Below are positions 23,086 through 38,200 of a stretch of 64,000 nt of DNA, piece by piece; within the stretch, counting starts at the first letter, position 1, and every line of letters begins with the position of its first letter. The stretch is from Catonia carolina (taxonomy: Eukaryota; Arthropoda; Insecta; Hemiptera; Achilidae): NCBI GenBank assembly GCA_035578175.1, contig JAQMRL010000007.1, positions 46,676,391 through 46,740,390 of the forward strand, written 5' to 3'. The notes below the pieces were generated by a model that did no database searches, had not been told where the DNA came from, and saw only the letters and a program-made list of their open reading frames with translations. The position numbers were made by a program, and so were the translations under genes.

Positions 23086-25821
23086 CTGTAGACGATAATA
23101 ACCTACTTATATGCACGTAAGAAAATAAATAAATAAAACTTTAATCTTTACTCAAGCTCGTCGCAAAGCAGGAGCATCCGATGTGTAAATCCTCTGAGAA
23201 AAACATTTCCTCACTTTCTACTCCATCCCTAAAGAGTAAACTGTAACCTGACCTTGAACAGAGAATATGATCAATGGCCACTGAAATGATGTCGTATTAC
23301 ATACACCATTACACACATAAAAGCTCGGATCCGCTTTTTTTAATTCACAATATCATAGGCTATTATGCATTATACGTATATACACAGCACCAATAACGAA
23401 TCACATGGAACAATTCAAATGAAATAACACCAAAAAATTAATAATGGTTACAACGATATTCCCCTTGAATGAAAATAATAAACTTAAATAAATAATAACA
23501 AAAGTTTAATATTAGCGTGACTTATTTTTAATAGCACCTATCAATATGGTAATCTTAGGAAGGTGTGTCCCCCTCTCCCATTGTATATTAGCAAGATGAT
23601 AGTTGTACAACAGAGAGGTGTTATTGTCATAACTTTTTATACACGTACATATTTATACAATTGAAATATTTAATTGAATTTTGTGAAACTTATCGACAGG
23701 TAAATATGTTTATTGAATATTGCTACACTCGGTGACAACTCGCATAGTAGTTTCCGAGATATATGGTCGCTTCTACTTGTGTCAATTCCGTGGGTCTATG
23801 ATTTACCTTATGAAATTCACAATAAAAGAAATCTACATTCAAATTGACAATTAGTAGGCCTATAAATCAACTCTTTATACAATAAGTTGATGAACAGCAT
23901 CAGAAAAAACTGTTAATCTATCACATTTTTTCCGCGTCTGACTTTTCATTTCATTTTTCCGTTCCCTTTGACTTTATTCGACTCGTACAATCATATCTAA
24001 TCGACAAACAGAACATAAATTGCAGTTGTTTACTAATAAAAACTCCGCTTACTTTTTCAAGTATCATAAAAATTTATCGTTCAAAGTTGTCGATAACTTG
24101 TGCACGTCACCTCGATCGTATAGGTGTTACTTTATTAAAACACATTCGTGTTTTTATTTTTTAATTTAGAGATAAAAAATTGAATCATCATTTTAGGCCT
24201 GTGTGATGTCACATAGACCGACGATAAAATTAAGTACGATTTGATTACAGAATTACATTTAGGGTACGACCTATCAGCAGTCCACGACCAAATCGTTAAA
24301 AATCAAACCAACTGGTTTGAAAACTAAGTCACAATCGTTCATTTCTTTCATCACTCTCGTATTAAAACATTTCTGAAATTTAAAGTGTAAACGATAGAAA
24401 TAACTTGATTGTATTTAAACGTTCGTCTAATATGCCATTTTACTCCAGCTAACATTATCCGAGGAGTAAAATCGGTCCAATCAAAATTAACTGTTAAAAC
24501 TATTTAAGTAAACGTCTTGGATTGTAGAAAAATCTCTTCTTGGTGCACAAAAATCAATCAGGCATACAACCGAAAAGTCTGGCTTTTTCATAAATCAAAT
24601 ATTACCGGATGCAACGTAATCGTATTTAAGAGAAAATGACCGATATTCATTCTCGATTGTATTTTCTTATTGTAAATGACCCATTGTTTGCAGAAATATA
24701 GTTAAGATTTCCAAGAATGTACTCGAAATAACTAAATCCATTCAAGATCCTCGCATTTTAAACTTATCGTAAAATACCTTATTATGTAATGTCATAGTAG
24801 ATCCGATTTGATTTCGGTGGTCTGGTTTCTTTCAGATTTGATACTTTTATTGCCATAAATCAGAACATGCGACGAAAATGTAAGCTAATTTTATCCATCC
24901 GGTCGCAAACATTAAAATTTATAATTTGACGGTAAAGTAACAGCGGGTGATGTGAAAACGATAGATATTTTTATAAAATAGTGTCCGGTGAAATAGAGAA
25001 CAATGTGTTTCGGTGATATGCTGTCGACTTTATAAAATTAGTTCCATCGATTTCTTAACTCAAGAGACTGTTAATGACTGTTTTTCCCCTGTCTATTGAC
25101 CACTTTTTTCTACTACAATTACGAACAACAAACGAATGTTCACGTGGTCGATCATATATACGTTTCATAATCTTTTTTTAATGTAAATTCGTAATTATAA
25201 TCTGATGTCACTATAATAACACCATCGAATATCTACATTAATAAAAATATATCTTCATATCGCCTACGAAATACCTACACATAAATTCTATTTAAAAAAT
25301 CCCTGCTATAAAAATTATAATAATAATACTAATTATTGCTGTTGGAACTCAATTGTAATGGATTTCGATCCTATAAATAGTCATATACGCGTATTGACTT
25401 AATTGAAACAACAATCTTTACAGCCACAGATATTAAAAATAAGAAACGACCAAACTTTTAACATATCAAGAGTGTGATCGATTCGGATCGACACACGTCT
25501 TGTGTTATGTAAATATCCCGCGATATACAACTATGGTCATCGGCTGTGCGGTATTTTTCGTTTGGCTTTTGTGCCGATTTTCAATTGGCCTCCCTTTTAA
25601 TTTCTCATGTATTCTACTTTACTGTCTCCACTGATGAATCGATTTAGATAAAACGCGCTGACGCCACTCGGCTAACAAATTATTTTTTACGCAATTGATT
25701 GTTATTTTTCGATGAGTGTATTTCATTATAAAGGATCAGCCCGATAACGATAATAACAATAACAATATCACTACTAAGTGATAGTATTAATACTAATAAA
25801 AAGCGATAAAAAATAAAACTA
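23086..25821. other. AT-rich stretch downstream of pigs
   Basis: No ORF of interest. It lies 3' of the pigs stop codon (minus strand), so part of it may be 3' UTR if a distal polyadenylation site is used. No repeat ends were recognised. Confidence 0.45.
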
Positions 25822-25827
25822 TTTATT
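25822..25827 (-). terminator. candidate polyadenylation signal of pigs
   Basis: AATAAA on the minus strand, about 130 bases after the stop codon at 25957-25959. It is the first such hexamer after the stop that I noticed. Other hexamers further on cannot be excluded. Confidence 0.45.
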
Positions 25828-25956
25828 TAAAAATGCTAAAGTCTTTTCATAAGTACAAGTCTTTTAGATGAGGCTTTACTGTTTTTACAATGTCAAGTTG
25901 TTCTGTTTTGCAAGTACTATTTGCTTACGTAATAAAGTACGTTATGTGTGTATCGA

Positions 25957-26291
25957 CTATGTTCTGTGAACGGGTGCAGGTATTCTGGTTGTGACATTGG
26001 AATCTGGTTTTGAATCCTTCCTGGGACTAGGCATCATGGCAGCATATCTTTCCATAATATCAGCGACTTTTTGTGAAAATGTATCCGCCGATATAGTGGG
26101 TCGCTGTTTTTTGCTGGTTCCGCTGTTCCACGTGTTGCGGCCGTTCTGTTGTTGATGATTCGCCGGTAATTGCGAGTGTGAATGCCTTGCTGATCTATTA
26201 GCGGCAGCGTTGCGCCTGGTCGGTGAATTGTGACAGTCTTGGCCACCTACTGAGCGGCTGCGAGCTGGCCGAGGTACTCTGACCGGCGACC
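25957..26291 (-). CDS. pigs: pigs last exon with stop codon
   Basis: 335 nt, phase 1 to the TAG at 25957-25959, with acceptor AAAATGTTGCAG. It encodes a basic stretch ([20 protein letters not shown]) and an Asn/Gln/His-rich part. A probable short helix follows ([20 protein letters not shown]), and the end is [16 protein letters not shown] near the C-terminus fits the EB1-binding [S/T]-x-[I/L]-P pattern. Confidence 0.88.
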
Positions 26292-29200
26292 CTGCAACAT
26301 TTTAATAATTCAATCCATTTTTTAATGTATGAAACCAGTTACCATTTCTTTCATCTTCCCCACTGAAACGCTTTAAATGCGTTTTACTATATCTAACGAC
26401 TCAAGTAAAACAAGTGTAGATCAAAATGTCTTTATTTTTTTATCTATGACCAGACGGTTAAGAAAGATTTGATTCAATAAAACGGAAAATGGCATGCAAC
26501 GGCGAAAGACTCATTTTGTTCCTTATTTTTGTGCGCATTTGTTAAGGCGAAAACTTGCATCTTTATGGTAAGTTTCATTATGTGGATTTATAATGGACAG
26601 ATTTCACTGTTCACTAACTAACACGTGTCTGATGGTAGGGGATCTGGCTGAGAGCCAGGTAACTGCAGTTTGTGCTACAGTAATTATGCTGATGAAAACA
26701 GTGTCTTTTATATATTACTTTTACATAATTATAATGGACAGTATATATGTATATATCATCTGTTATAAATAAGCATGCTCATTTAAATTGGAATAAAAGG
26801 GAAGTTAAAAGTTCGGTTTAGGGTCAGCGACGATTTTGGTTTGGTTAGATGAGTAGATGAGAAAAGAATGAGAAACATACCATGTGGTGTGTTACCGGCC
26901 GACAAAGAGTCGGTAGGTATTGAGGCAGCAACTGAAGCCAGTGCGGTAACCGGTGTCGTATTTACTATTCCCAGACTTCTATAACCTTCATCGGATACCT
27001 CGGAGCCGCTGTCGTTATTGGTCTGAGCATCTGAGCCCAGAGAATCAAGTGCAGCAGCACTGCCATATTTAACGATTCTTCTTGTGTACTGAACTTCAGG
27101 TGATTCAAAATTATCAGAGACTTTCCTTGAAGGTGTTGTGTCGACACCAGCGGTGACCTCATTTACAGGAGTGGCAGTTGGACGCGGGCTGGAAATACTG
27201 AGACGAGTAATATTAGGTAGATTTTCGGATACTTTGTGGGCAGGAGAAGTGTCGACACCGCTTCCTTCATCAGTGATGCGCCAACTGTCACAGGGTTGCT
27301 CTTCGACTTGTTTGCCATTCGACTGCTCGTACGCTACAGAAACAGATGAGCTTCTTTCCTTGGACACCCTTAACAATTCCTCTTTAAAAGCGGTCTCCAT
27401 ATTTTCTGTGGTATCGTTTGATTGCGGCTGAACCGCTTGAGACGTGATTTCAGGTTCTGCTCTCATCGGAGTAGTCGAGCGTGATCTGTGTTTTGAGCTT
27501 GCACGAGAAGAGCACCGAACATCTCGTCTTGGCGTCGGTGATCTAGACCTATTAAAAAAACCAAATTACATAAAATGAGAAGAAATAGCAACATCAGCAT
27601 GAAACGAACATTCAGAGATTTCTGTGAAAGCACTTGTACCAAAATACTCGAGCCTCTTTTTTATCGCTTACAGACTTACACGGCTACAAGCAACAGAAAA
27701 GCTGCAATTAAAACGAAAAAAGCTGTCACAGAGAAACTAATATTTTAACCTGTTAAAATATTAATAAAACTTACTCTACTTTGTTTTATTGATCCCTGAT
27801 TGGTAAAAAAAAAACACAACAACAGCAACGAATACTTTCATGCGATTACAGGTACAAGAAACGCAAATAAAATTACCGTCATTGAAATATTCTCTCCTCT
27901 TTTCTGCCCACTTTAATGATGAATCTAGTACTTAATCTTTTACAAATGTTTCAATGCCATGTAATTTCTTAACCCGAGTTAATTAAATTATAAGCTGAAC
28001 ATAATTTTATCGAAACAGAGGACCCATAAAAGGAAAGTGTAATTCAGTTTTCTTTCTTTTTCATGAAATATACGACCTAAAGAGAACAAAATCAAATGCC
28101 TTTGCATATTTATAAAAATCTTTACGGCCCATACCATCGTTATCAGTTATTTTTTTGTTTTTCATTAGCTGTTCGATTATCTCCTTGCGAAAGCCCCATC
28201 ATTTCGAAGTCTGCCGCCTCTAGTATTCACCCTGATATAATATATAATAATGACTGGTTTTAACTTTCTGAAGCCGTTCCTGGCATCTTAAAAACATCAA
28301 TCAGTTTCTAGGGCCTTTCTGAACCTAAAAAATCTATAATTTCTATAGATGTCAATCAATTTTCGCTTTTTATTCTTTGATCGTTACAATCATCATTTGT
28401 TTGCCTCCGAAATCGGTTCAACAGAGAACGAGCTCATGAATTTACTGTAGCCCCTATAATGAAGGGAAATATATAAATTTTACTTGGCCCAGCAAACAGA
28501 ATCATCATGTGACAATGGGACAACAAAAGAAGATTGTATATAAATAAACAGCAATGACTGTAACAGTCTGAGTCTAGCAAGTGGCCAACTATGCGAGTAC
28601 AAACTGACTAAAAAGTTAGTTGGTTAAAACAAGTTACTGGAATAAAATTTATCTAGTCAACGGCAACGTGCAAATTAAGTCTCCTTTCTTTACTCAGCGG
28701 ACATGAACAACTTTTTACCTGATCACTCGACTTTAGTCATTACATCTTGGATCCGCCGTATTGAAATAAACCTATCAATACTTTCCGACTCGACCCAAGC
28801 AACAACTGCACGCACTCAAAAATACTTTTGTGCGCTTGTAAAACTAAAAAAGAAAATGGATGACTGAAAGTCCTCGACAAAAAGAATTATAAAATTTATG
28901 TAATCACTTATAATAAAACGTACATTCACTAAAATAAAACAAATACAATGTGATACCTATTTCTTGGTTCGACGTCTATGGTGTCGTAGCGTCCTGGAGA
29001 AGGGGCAGTGGCACGAGTACGCCTTGGAGTCGGAGAACAGCTGGGACTGCGACTTCGATCGACGGAGCTTCGATGTCCAGACACAGAAGATACTCGACGA
29101 GGTGATAATGTAGTCATTTTCGGCCCAGGACTTACGCTTCTTTCTCTATCTAATGATCCTCCAGGAGCATATCTTGAAGATGGAGATCGGCTGCGGGTTC

Positions 29201-32200
29201 TCGGATGAGGCGCCAAACCTCCTCCACCCCCTCCACCACTTCCGATGCTGGAGGCCGAAGAACGTCTAGTACGAGGAGGTGACCTACAGGGTCACACCAA
29301 CTTTCAACCACATTTGGTACACTTCAATCCCAACACCAATTTCAGATCCAAAGAGCATGCGAACAGACCACTTTTCTTTTACGTGTTTACAAAGCAAAGT
29401 AACTGTAAGTCCTAAAAGCTCCTAGTTTATGTTCGGATTTCGGGCCCATAACGAATATACAGAGGCCATTTAATAAAACCTTTTACAATTACATGTATTC
29501 GTTCAAGCTAGTTCAGCATGATGCCTTCCATGTAGATCGTGTTCATGTTAAAACGGTCGACTGCGTAACGTCACTCGGCGCTCAACAATATCACAATCCA
29601 TCACGTATAAACACGTGAGCTCTCCGAAAACCAACACCGCCTACATATAAAAAACCGGCCTATACACCTGTTTAATAAATGTTCACCTTGTTAACAGAGC
29701 AAAATTAAATTGACCGTGGCATCGTTGTACACGATCAACAAAAAGTCAATGTACATGGTAAATGTTGCATAGTCTCTCTTTTCGATAAAACTTTGTAGTT
29801 ACTTAGGTTTTCGACAAAAAGCTTGAACGTTATTTCATTTTTTATTGGAAATATTGATAGCGATTATTCACAATGAAACAGTATACAGTCGTTATCCAAA
29901 CAATGATTACAACTCATCATATGTAACGTTTCACGTTCATTCTCTCGTTTAGATTGCTTTCCATTCCTCTGGCAAGGACGCTCAGTTAAATTATATAGTA
30001 CATTTGTTTTAGGAAGAAGCTTGTAAGGGGAGGGCAAGTAGGTAGAGTAGGGATAGTTTCAAGGGGCAAGTGTTGTCTCCTTCTCACTTAATGATCATTC
30101 TCTCTCTTTCTAACTGTATACTACTGTTACAACTACGAGGTGCTTCCCCCACCACTAAACAGAACAGCTCAGCGGCACAGAGCGTTGGAGGGAAAGCTTC
30201 TAGCTAGAACAAATGACCTATACTTTTGATTCGAAAAAAAGATAGAGATGTTTTTAGAGTAACACGGGCATTATGTGTGCCGGAATACACAGGACATAAA
30301 ATAAGGAAATGTTATGCATGTTAAGAAGTACAATCTGTACATCTTTTAACGCTACAACTTTTCTTACCCGATTGCTATGGGACAACTCCAAAGCTTTTTA
30401 CTTTAGGAAGGAAAGTATTGTGTTCATGTCGATTTTTCGAAATCGAGTTTTCACCGGATCTATACGTTTTCAGACCCCCTGAACCCAAAAAACATGTTTT
30501 TAGCGATTGGTCTGTGTGTGTGTCTGTGTCTGTGAACAGAATATCTCAAGAACGGAACATCGTACGAACTTGAAACTTGAAACTTAAGTTACATACCACT
30601 ACCGGACCCGACACGAACATTTTCATCAAAATCGGTCAACCGGAAGTAGTAGTTTATTCGTGTAACTTTTCACTTTTTTACGATTTTCTCAAAAACTGGT
30701 CCTACGATTTTTTTAAAAATCGCCTGGTTTACTCAATTTTTTATTCTCTACAAGATAGGGTAGGCGTCATGTTTGCTGAAATTCTGGGTGAGGCTGTTTT
30801 TACGTAAAAACATAGTTTTTTTAAGATTACGGCTTTAATATGCAATTTAGAGCAAAATGTATATAATAAAAGTTGTAGAGAATTTAAAAACCTACAACTG
30901 TTATTTCAAACTTTTTTGTATAACGCTTAGTTTAGCAGTAATTAGCAATTTTCTGTTTTTTTCTCACGAAAACGTGAGAAAAATCGATTTTTTTAAGATT
31001 TCGGCCTTAGTATGCATTTTATAATAAAAGTGTACATAATCGAAATTATAGAAAATTAAAAGATCTGCAACTTTTATTTAGAACATTTTTCTCTACAGAG
31101 CCTAGTTTCGCGTGAAAGAGTGATTTTCCGTATTTTTAAGCCAAACTGAGGTCGATTTCAATTTTGTGTATTTCACTAATGTTTTTTGAGGTTAGTTTGT
31201 GTGTTTATTTCTAATGTTTTATTACTAATGTTAGGTTTACTGTTAATTATTTGCATTGGCAAGAGAAAGTTGTGTGAGTGTTTCACACCAGATTTTTTCT
31301 CTTATAAACGTTAAGTCAATCGAAAAGTACGAAAAGCTGAGACTGGATATTGACATGGAGAGAACTGAATACATGGCGTTGGTGGGTCACGTCACAATGT
31401 ACAAACCCGACTAACGTCACTGAATAGTAATATTTTGTATTTATTTTTCACTTACTTGATTTACATAACTTTTCTAAGAATTAAATTTTCTACGTGTTTA
31501 ATTTAAAATAAAAATAGTTTAATTTCACAGTTATTTTACGATAAACGTAAAGTAGTGTTATTTTCGATCCCTAATTTTATGTCCGATATTTTTAAACTCT
31601 GAAAAATACAGTTCTTGGACCTCTTTTATTCAATCTTTCCCATTAAAACCCATAAGATGCCATAAATATTTCCTCTTAATTAAAGCCTGAAAAGTTTCCG
31701 TAAGGTCTCATTTCACCGAGTTAACTGAATTCCAAATGGAATCTTTCGCCAGCCATAACTCGCTAACGAAGCGTTTCCAGGCTTGTGTATAAGATGATTT
31801 TTTTCTTATTTTTGAAAATACAATCATCACCTGAGAGATTTCCGTTGAATTTTGGATCACCTGTGTAAACACATAAGGGGGAAAATTGCGTGACGAGACG
31901 TGACGAAAGGGTTTAAGGGAACACAAAAATTGTAAATATTTTCGTTAGTAATATTTCTTTTAAAAAACTTTAGACAGATTGGTAGAAATTATTGCTTTTT
32001 TTATTTACACTGTAAGTATTTTTGTGTGCAAGCGTAGGAACGGAGATTTTTCCTACTTTCTGCCCGATTTTCTATAAATTGAGCGAAAATTTTGGAATAT
32101 TTTCCATTGTTGTCAATGGACAAGTAAATAGCCAGAAGTGCACCGGAAGAATGGAGTGCATCCATGCAACAAGAGCTGAATCAAAACGGGAGCAGCTTTT

Positions 32201-35200
32201 CGAGTAAATGTTACTTAAATCACCCTAACAACTATCAGTTCATACCCATCGTTCATTCGATTTCAGGTCCGATTGTTTTGCACTTTTCATGCTGATAGAG
32301 GCGATGACCCTGGGGTAGAAGTCACATGCCCTGACCATTAGACCACGGGCTGGCCATCGCCAAGTCAGACAAAAATAATAAAAAGACGTACGCCCTACAT
32401 GAAACTAACCGCTAAAACCACACACGCCTATACAAGAGTAAAACTTGAGTCGCTTTGGGCACGGATAATTTTAGTGTAACCAACGGCGATGGTAACGATA
32501 ATCAAGGGTCGGTAAATAACTATAGTTACTTGAATCACGAGTTTGCCTTTGGTTGCAACGAGGGGTAAAGGGGGGAAACATCAGTGACTGCTTTAATTTC
32601 AGTACAACAAACACAACAACTTATACTATACCCAGAGCATATACAGTATATCGCGGAACCTTTTGTAGGTTAACTGTACGATTATAACTGTTTGTTACCG
32701 TAAACAGAAAGTTAGTTTCTGAAAAACGTGGGCAGACTATTTACAGTGGTAAACGAAATCTAATATACAGTGTAATAAAATGCTGTTAAGTTAAATCTAA
32801 ACAGAAATTCCTTTCCCTGCCTCTTAATAAAGACCATGAGCGAGCGGCTAACTTCTTTGATGTTTCTCTTTCCACAATTCGAAAAATAAAGAAGGAAACT
32901 AAATATATGAAGAAGCTTTTCTTAAACAGTTTTTTTGACACCTGGTAAAAAAAGAAAACGGTTAGGTAGATACTAGTGAGACTGATAATGAAGACGCCGG
33001 TGACAGCGATAGTAAAGAAGGCGATTCATTCGTAGAAAATTTTGTTCCAATGGAATAAGATGGCTGGTAATTACAGTAAATCTAACATTTCTAGTCATGT
33101 ATTAAGCTATAGGTCACATTTATTTCTTATAAGGTTTATGAAAAAAACATTTCCTCTCTGAATAAACCACAGCTTACAAAATGTATGTAGAAACTGCACG
33201 GTAGTGAAATGTACGCTCACAGCCCATCTATACGCAAAAGGCAATCTCGTGACTCCAGTATCTATACCGTCGGTTTACTTTACGATAAGCTTTCATCGGC
33301 TGACCCCACAAGGCGTAAACACTAGATGGATGTGCTCGTCCCGCTGCACGTATCTACGTCACACAAGGAACATGGAGTCCCACCGCCACTACGTTTCAGA
33401 TGTACTAGAGTCGGTTGGGGAATGCAATTTGTTAGATACCATTTCGTATATAAAGAAGTAAAAAATTAATACACACGAAAATCTTGCAGGATAAAACAAT
33501 ATTGTGAAGATGTTTCGTTTTACTATTCTATACATTCCAAAGAATGTTTCAAAAAGTTAAATTAGAATAGGATAACCACAAAAATGTGTATTATTCACGT
33601 ACCGATATTATATTTCTGTGGTAATAGACCTACGTATTAGAAATAGAAGCATCCATATTTTTCTCAGACTGAAGCAATTTTAATTGTTCATTTATAATGT
33701 TGCTATCTCTACAATAATTTCATCATTTTCTTCATTAGAGGTTTCAGATTTTCACTAGTTTTATATTTTCTGCTTCCTAACTCATTCATTTGTTGTAATT
33801 TCGTTTCTAAACTGTCTCCTTCGCAGTCAGGATCATGTCCTACAGAGCTACCATTGTCCGAGCGGATCGATTCACTGTGATTATTATTGTATAAAATTGT
33901 TAGGCCTAATATTCTTAAATATTTCTTGAATTTAAGTTCTTCGATTCCACGTTCTAATCAATTTTATCTAATGACATGTTTCTGCTGAGTAGGTTTTTTG
34001 CCAAAAAGGTTTTCGGTTGGAATCGAAACCGATTTTAAATTTCTAAAATTTTTCAGACTGTAATTACTGTAGAAATCTGTGCTTTAGAGAGATTACGAGC
34101 ATAAAGTAATTTAGTGTGAAATGTTCTGAGCTGATAATAGCATTTTTAATAACAGTAAATTTATCTGTCCTTTACAATATTTACCTTCTTCTGCTGAAGA
34201 GCAATTTCTTCCTGAAAACTAATACTTAATATTCGAGCCTTTTGTCTTCCAACAGTTATGTTTTTACAACCAAGTACAACACTAGCAGTAACAAATTTGA
34301 AACTATTTCAACAGCACTTAAAATCACAGAAAAATATTTTCACGAACACGCCTTTAGCTTTACAAGACTGAACATAAAATGAATGTGATCTTAAGTTACG
34401 GCAAAGTGGGAAACGATCTTCCAAGTGTGACGTCTCGTAACAGTTGATATATCGTAATACATGCGCATGGGCACATCCATAGTGTTTCCGCCAAGGGTCG
34501 ACCACATAGCCAAGCTGCTGTTTTTCCCGCAAACAAATAAAGGACGATCTTTCACTTATCAATATACATATATATGTGCGTTCAAGGGTACAATTATCGA
34601 CAACAGCAACAATAGCTTTCCACCTGAGTTTCAAATAAGTCATGCTAGACGCTTTAAGTGATCCAACAAAATGACCTTGAAGTTACTAAATATTTCAACT
34701 ATGAATGCAGGTGTGTAATCAAATGAATGAACAACGGCCGCTTTCACGCAAAATCAATATCAGAATCAAATTCAGATGAAAAAGTAATTTTTTTATGTAC
34801 GCCTACGTCGATATACAACGGTTACAGTCAATGCTCGGTTTAACGGACTAGTTTCCTCAAAAACGTACAAAGTTAATTTTTAGCAAAAAATAATTATGTC
34901 AAGTTCTCGCTGTCTTAGAAGAAAATAATGATCTGGTTGAAGATAAAAGAGGGGGAAAACGCTAAAAAATATTTCAGAGTCGGGAATATTTAATTTTAGT
35001 GAAGCTTGAAATTCACTGAAAAAAGCCACCTTGGTGAGTGCGCAGCGATTTTTGAGCCACTTAAATTTAATAGAATAATCTATTTTCATTACACATCTAT
35101 TTGTATTTTATTAGTAATTATAAATGGATAAAGATACACTCGGCTTAATAGTGTTAAAAGAGCATCGTTCAGTTTAAAAATCATTTTCCTATATTTACGT

Positions 35201-38200
35201 AGAGCCGAGAGAGGAATTTTTTTTAAATGACCACTGTATTAAAGCGAAACATCTGATTTTACTTTAAAAATATTCACGTAAAAGAGAAAACTATGATCTT
35301 TAACATACATGAACAACGATTTCTTATGTTTATCCTTGACGAAGTAAGATCCGTTAACCTCCGTATCTCCTAATAATTTTTCAATAAAAACACTTGAGTC
35401 TTTTCTAACAGGACAAAAGAATGGAATGAAGCCGCAAATGAGCCACTTTAAAAAAAAATCTCACCATTCTTTTTACTTTTTGAGATGAGCGATAAGAACT
35501 CGCAGAAATTATGAAAAATACCGGAATAATAATAGCATCATCATTTTTAACTATTTTTATTTACGAGATAAAAATGACCAGAGTGAACGTGCCTCATTCC
35601 TTAAGCAACCTATAAAAAACGATTTGTCTCTTTCATTCTTCTAGATAAATCGACAGAGAGTGCGTGAAAGTTAAGATAATCGATCGGTGTCGGTACGTAG
35701 TACGTAACAAGTGACATGAGGCGGGATTTCAAATCATAATTTTTGTACTCGTAATTTTTCTCATGGAAATAAGTTGTATGCATTTTGACAAACGCCAACT
35801 ATTCCTTTGAATCGAGGATCGACTGTAACTGAGGAGTACACAAGTTCACCTTTTCATCAGACCACTCACTCATAGTTTATCGGGTGGTTTTCATTTATTG
35901 CTATCCACCTGAGAAATCATCGGTTGTGTTTAAATACATTAAAAACGTGACGATTAATTTAAAGCTTATCTCGTTAGCGAAAGAAATAACTGAAATAAAG
36001 TAGAAGCTATGTCAGAAAAGTGACTGCGGTTACAATAAGCCTAAGTTAAAGCAAGCGATATTTCCATGCATTCATGCCAGCCGAATCCATCATGCAAATA
36101 CAACTAATTATTGCGATATGAAAGATGAAACCTATTTTGAGCCGAATACGATGCCGGCTTTCACTCATTTATACACGAGTCAGAAATTCAGCATCCGCCG
36201 CATATAGGCTTACTTTTCTTGTCTCCTGGATGCAGTTTATAAAAAAAATCATCCGGTATACCTCAATGTCGATAAACTCTTCTTGATTTCGCAAGGTTCA
36301 GCTGTGACGTAATGTTCTGAATTTTGGTGTCGTGTTTGATTGAAAAAATCCATCGGCAAGTGATGAGGGAGTGACTTCCGCATTCAGTCTGCACATGAGA
36401 CAGACCGCTACGCATTTCCGATCCCGTTTCCCACAATAATCTTCGATGAAAGAAAGGTAAACGGAAGTTATAAAACATTCATCGAGTCGTTAACAGGTCT
36501 AGCTGAGTTTTTTCGCATAATTGCCGATGTTGGAAGGATGGATAACAGGTAGAAAGACTCGATATGAGAGTATCCAGCCACCGATTTCAAGTGGATAGAC
36601 GTTTTCGGGTCCTAAGCTGCCTGGAAAGACTGCAGCGTTTTATACGTTGCATACCCCCCCTTTTACTGAACTGTCACTCCCATCCAAGCATATCACGTTT
36701 CTATACCCGATCATCATCGAGTTGAATCGCTTCAAAAATGATCTTCTGTATTACTTTACAAAAAAATTTCCCGGTTCCTTTTAAATACAAATTTTGATGG
36801 TGATCAAATACAAAACGGCATCGTTTAACCGAATACCTATACCGACAACAATCATACCACCCTCTAAAGTTCACCTGTTCATTTTCATAAATTTTTTCAC
36901 GCTATTTCCCTCGTCCTCAGCGATAACAGCCCGAAATGCACCGAGTTCTTTTATAAGAAACTTGTGTTTTGTGACCGCGGATTTCATTATCCGTTGATGC
37001 ATTAAAAAATGTAAAACCGATAAAAATGATACGAGTGGATGTGGAATTTTGAGAGCAGCTCACCTTTCGTAGTGCACCTGAGTGTGGGTCAAATCGACAG
37101 CAGGTCCTCCCGTTCTCATGCCGACCACTTTGGCAGAAACCGGAGCACGATGAGCTGAAACGAAAAGAACAATAAAATATATTTTCATTCACTCTTTTTT
37201 TCTGGAATCGCAGCGCCTGAACTCGCACAAACACTAGAACTACTGCTGTCGCAACAATTACTTACCTGAAAATAAAATAACGTTTATAAGATGTTACTAT
37301 AGAGGTATATCAGTAGATCAGTAGAGGTAGATCAGTCTCACACGACCACAGATGAGATACACACTCGACAAGAGATCACCTCAACAATATCTTCGTGACT
37401 TTTATCTGTTTTAAATGTATTCATATGCGGAAGTAAGTGTGCATGTGAAAGATGTATTACAAGGATGATAATGTGTGGCTCTTATAAGACAGGCATTCAT
37501 CTCTAAATTGCATAAGATTCTGGTTATTTTGCTCGGAGATCAGAAGGCAATTATTAAAACAGGCAAAGCAGAAAATCCAATTTCCGTTCCTATAAGCCGA
37601 AAAGCTTGGATGTGTGTAGCAATTGTACTTTTTCACTATACTGAAGGCAGATAACTATTTGGATCGACACACGTCATATGTCTTATGCCAATTGTTTGCT
37701 TCAAAATCCACTTCAATTTGCCAATTCACCCCGACATATGGAAAAAGAATACGAAGCGTAAGTGTGTATGTGAACAATAACTTTTATATTGATCGGAAAG
37801 AATCTAAGCTTTTCCCATCGAAGCACTGGGCGGATTTACTTGCAGCCTCAAAATTAAAACTGGTCTATATTTTTCACATTTATAATATACAGAATCACAT
37901 ATTATTTATTTAAATAAACGATAACAGCGTTCACATGTATTTTTTAAATTACCATATTTTCTTTAACATGATTACTTAAAAACTTTGATGCAAAAAACTT
38001 TTTCTTGCTATAATAAATCTTTCCTTGACTCAAATTAATAAAAGGCCGCCTCCGTGGCGTAGTGGTTAGCGCGCTGGCCTACTAAGCGAAGGTCCCGGGT
38101 TCGATTCCCGGCTAGTGTCTGGAAATTATTCCGCGCCAAAACCCATCGTTACAGATTCTTAACCCACCGTAGTCGCTAATGACCAAGCTGTTGATGCGAC

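Noticed and set aside
26783..26880. Extension of the 27466-26783 open frame as coding
   Set aside because: A donor site (CATG/GTATGT) at 26881 joins in phase to the last exon, so the extra frame is intron.
38050..38125. A functional tRNA gene
   Set aside because: Box A and box B are present, but an extended body, AT-rich tail and flanking duplication follow, so it is a SINE.
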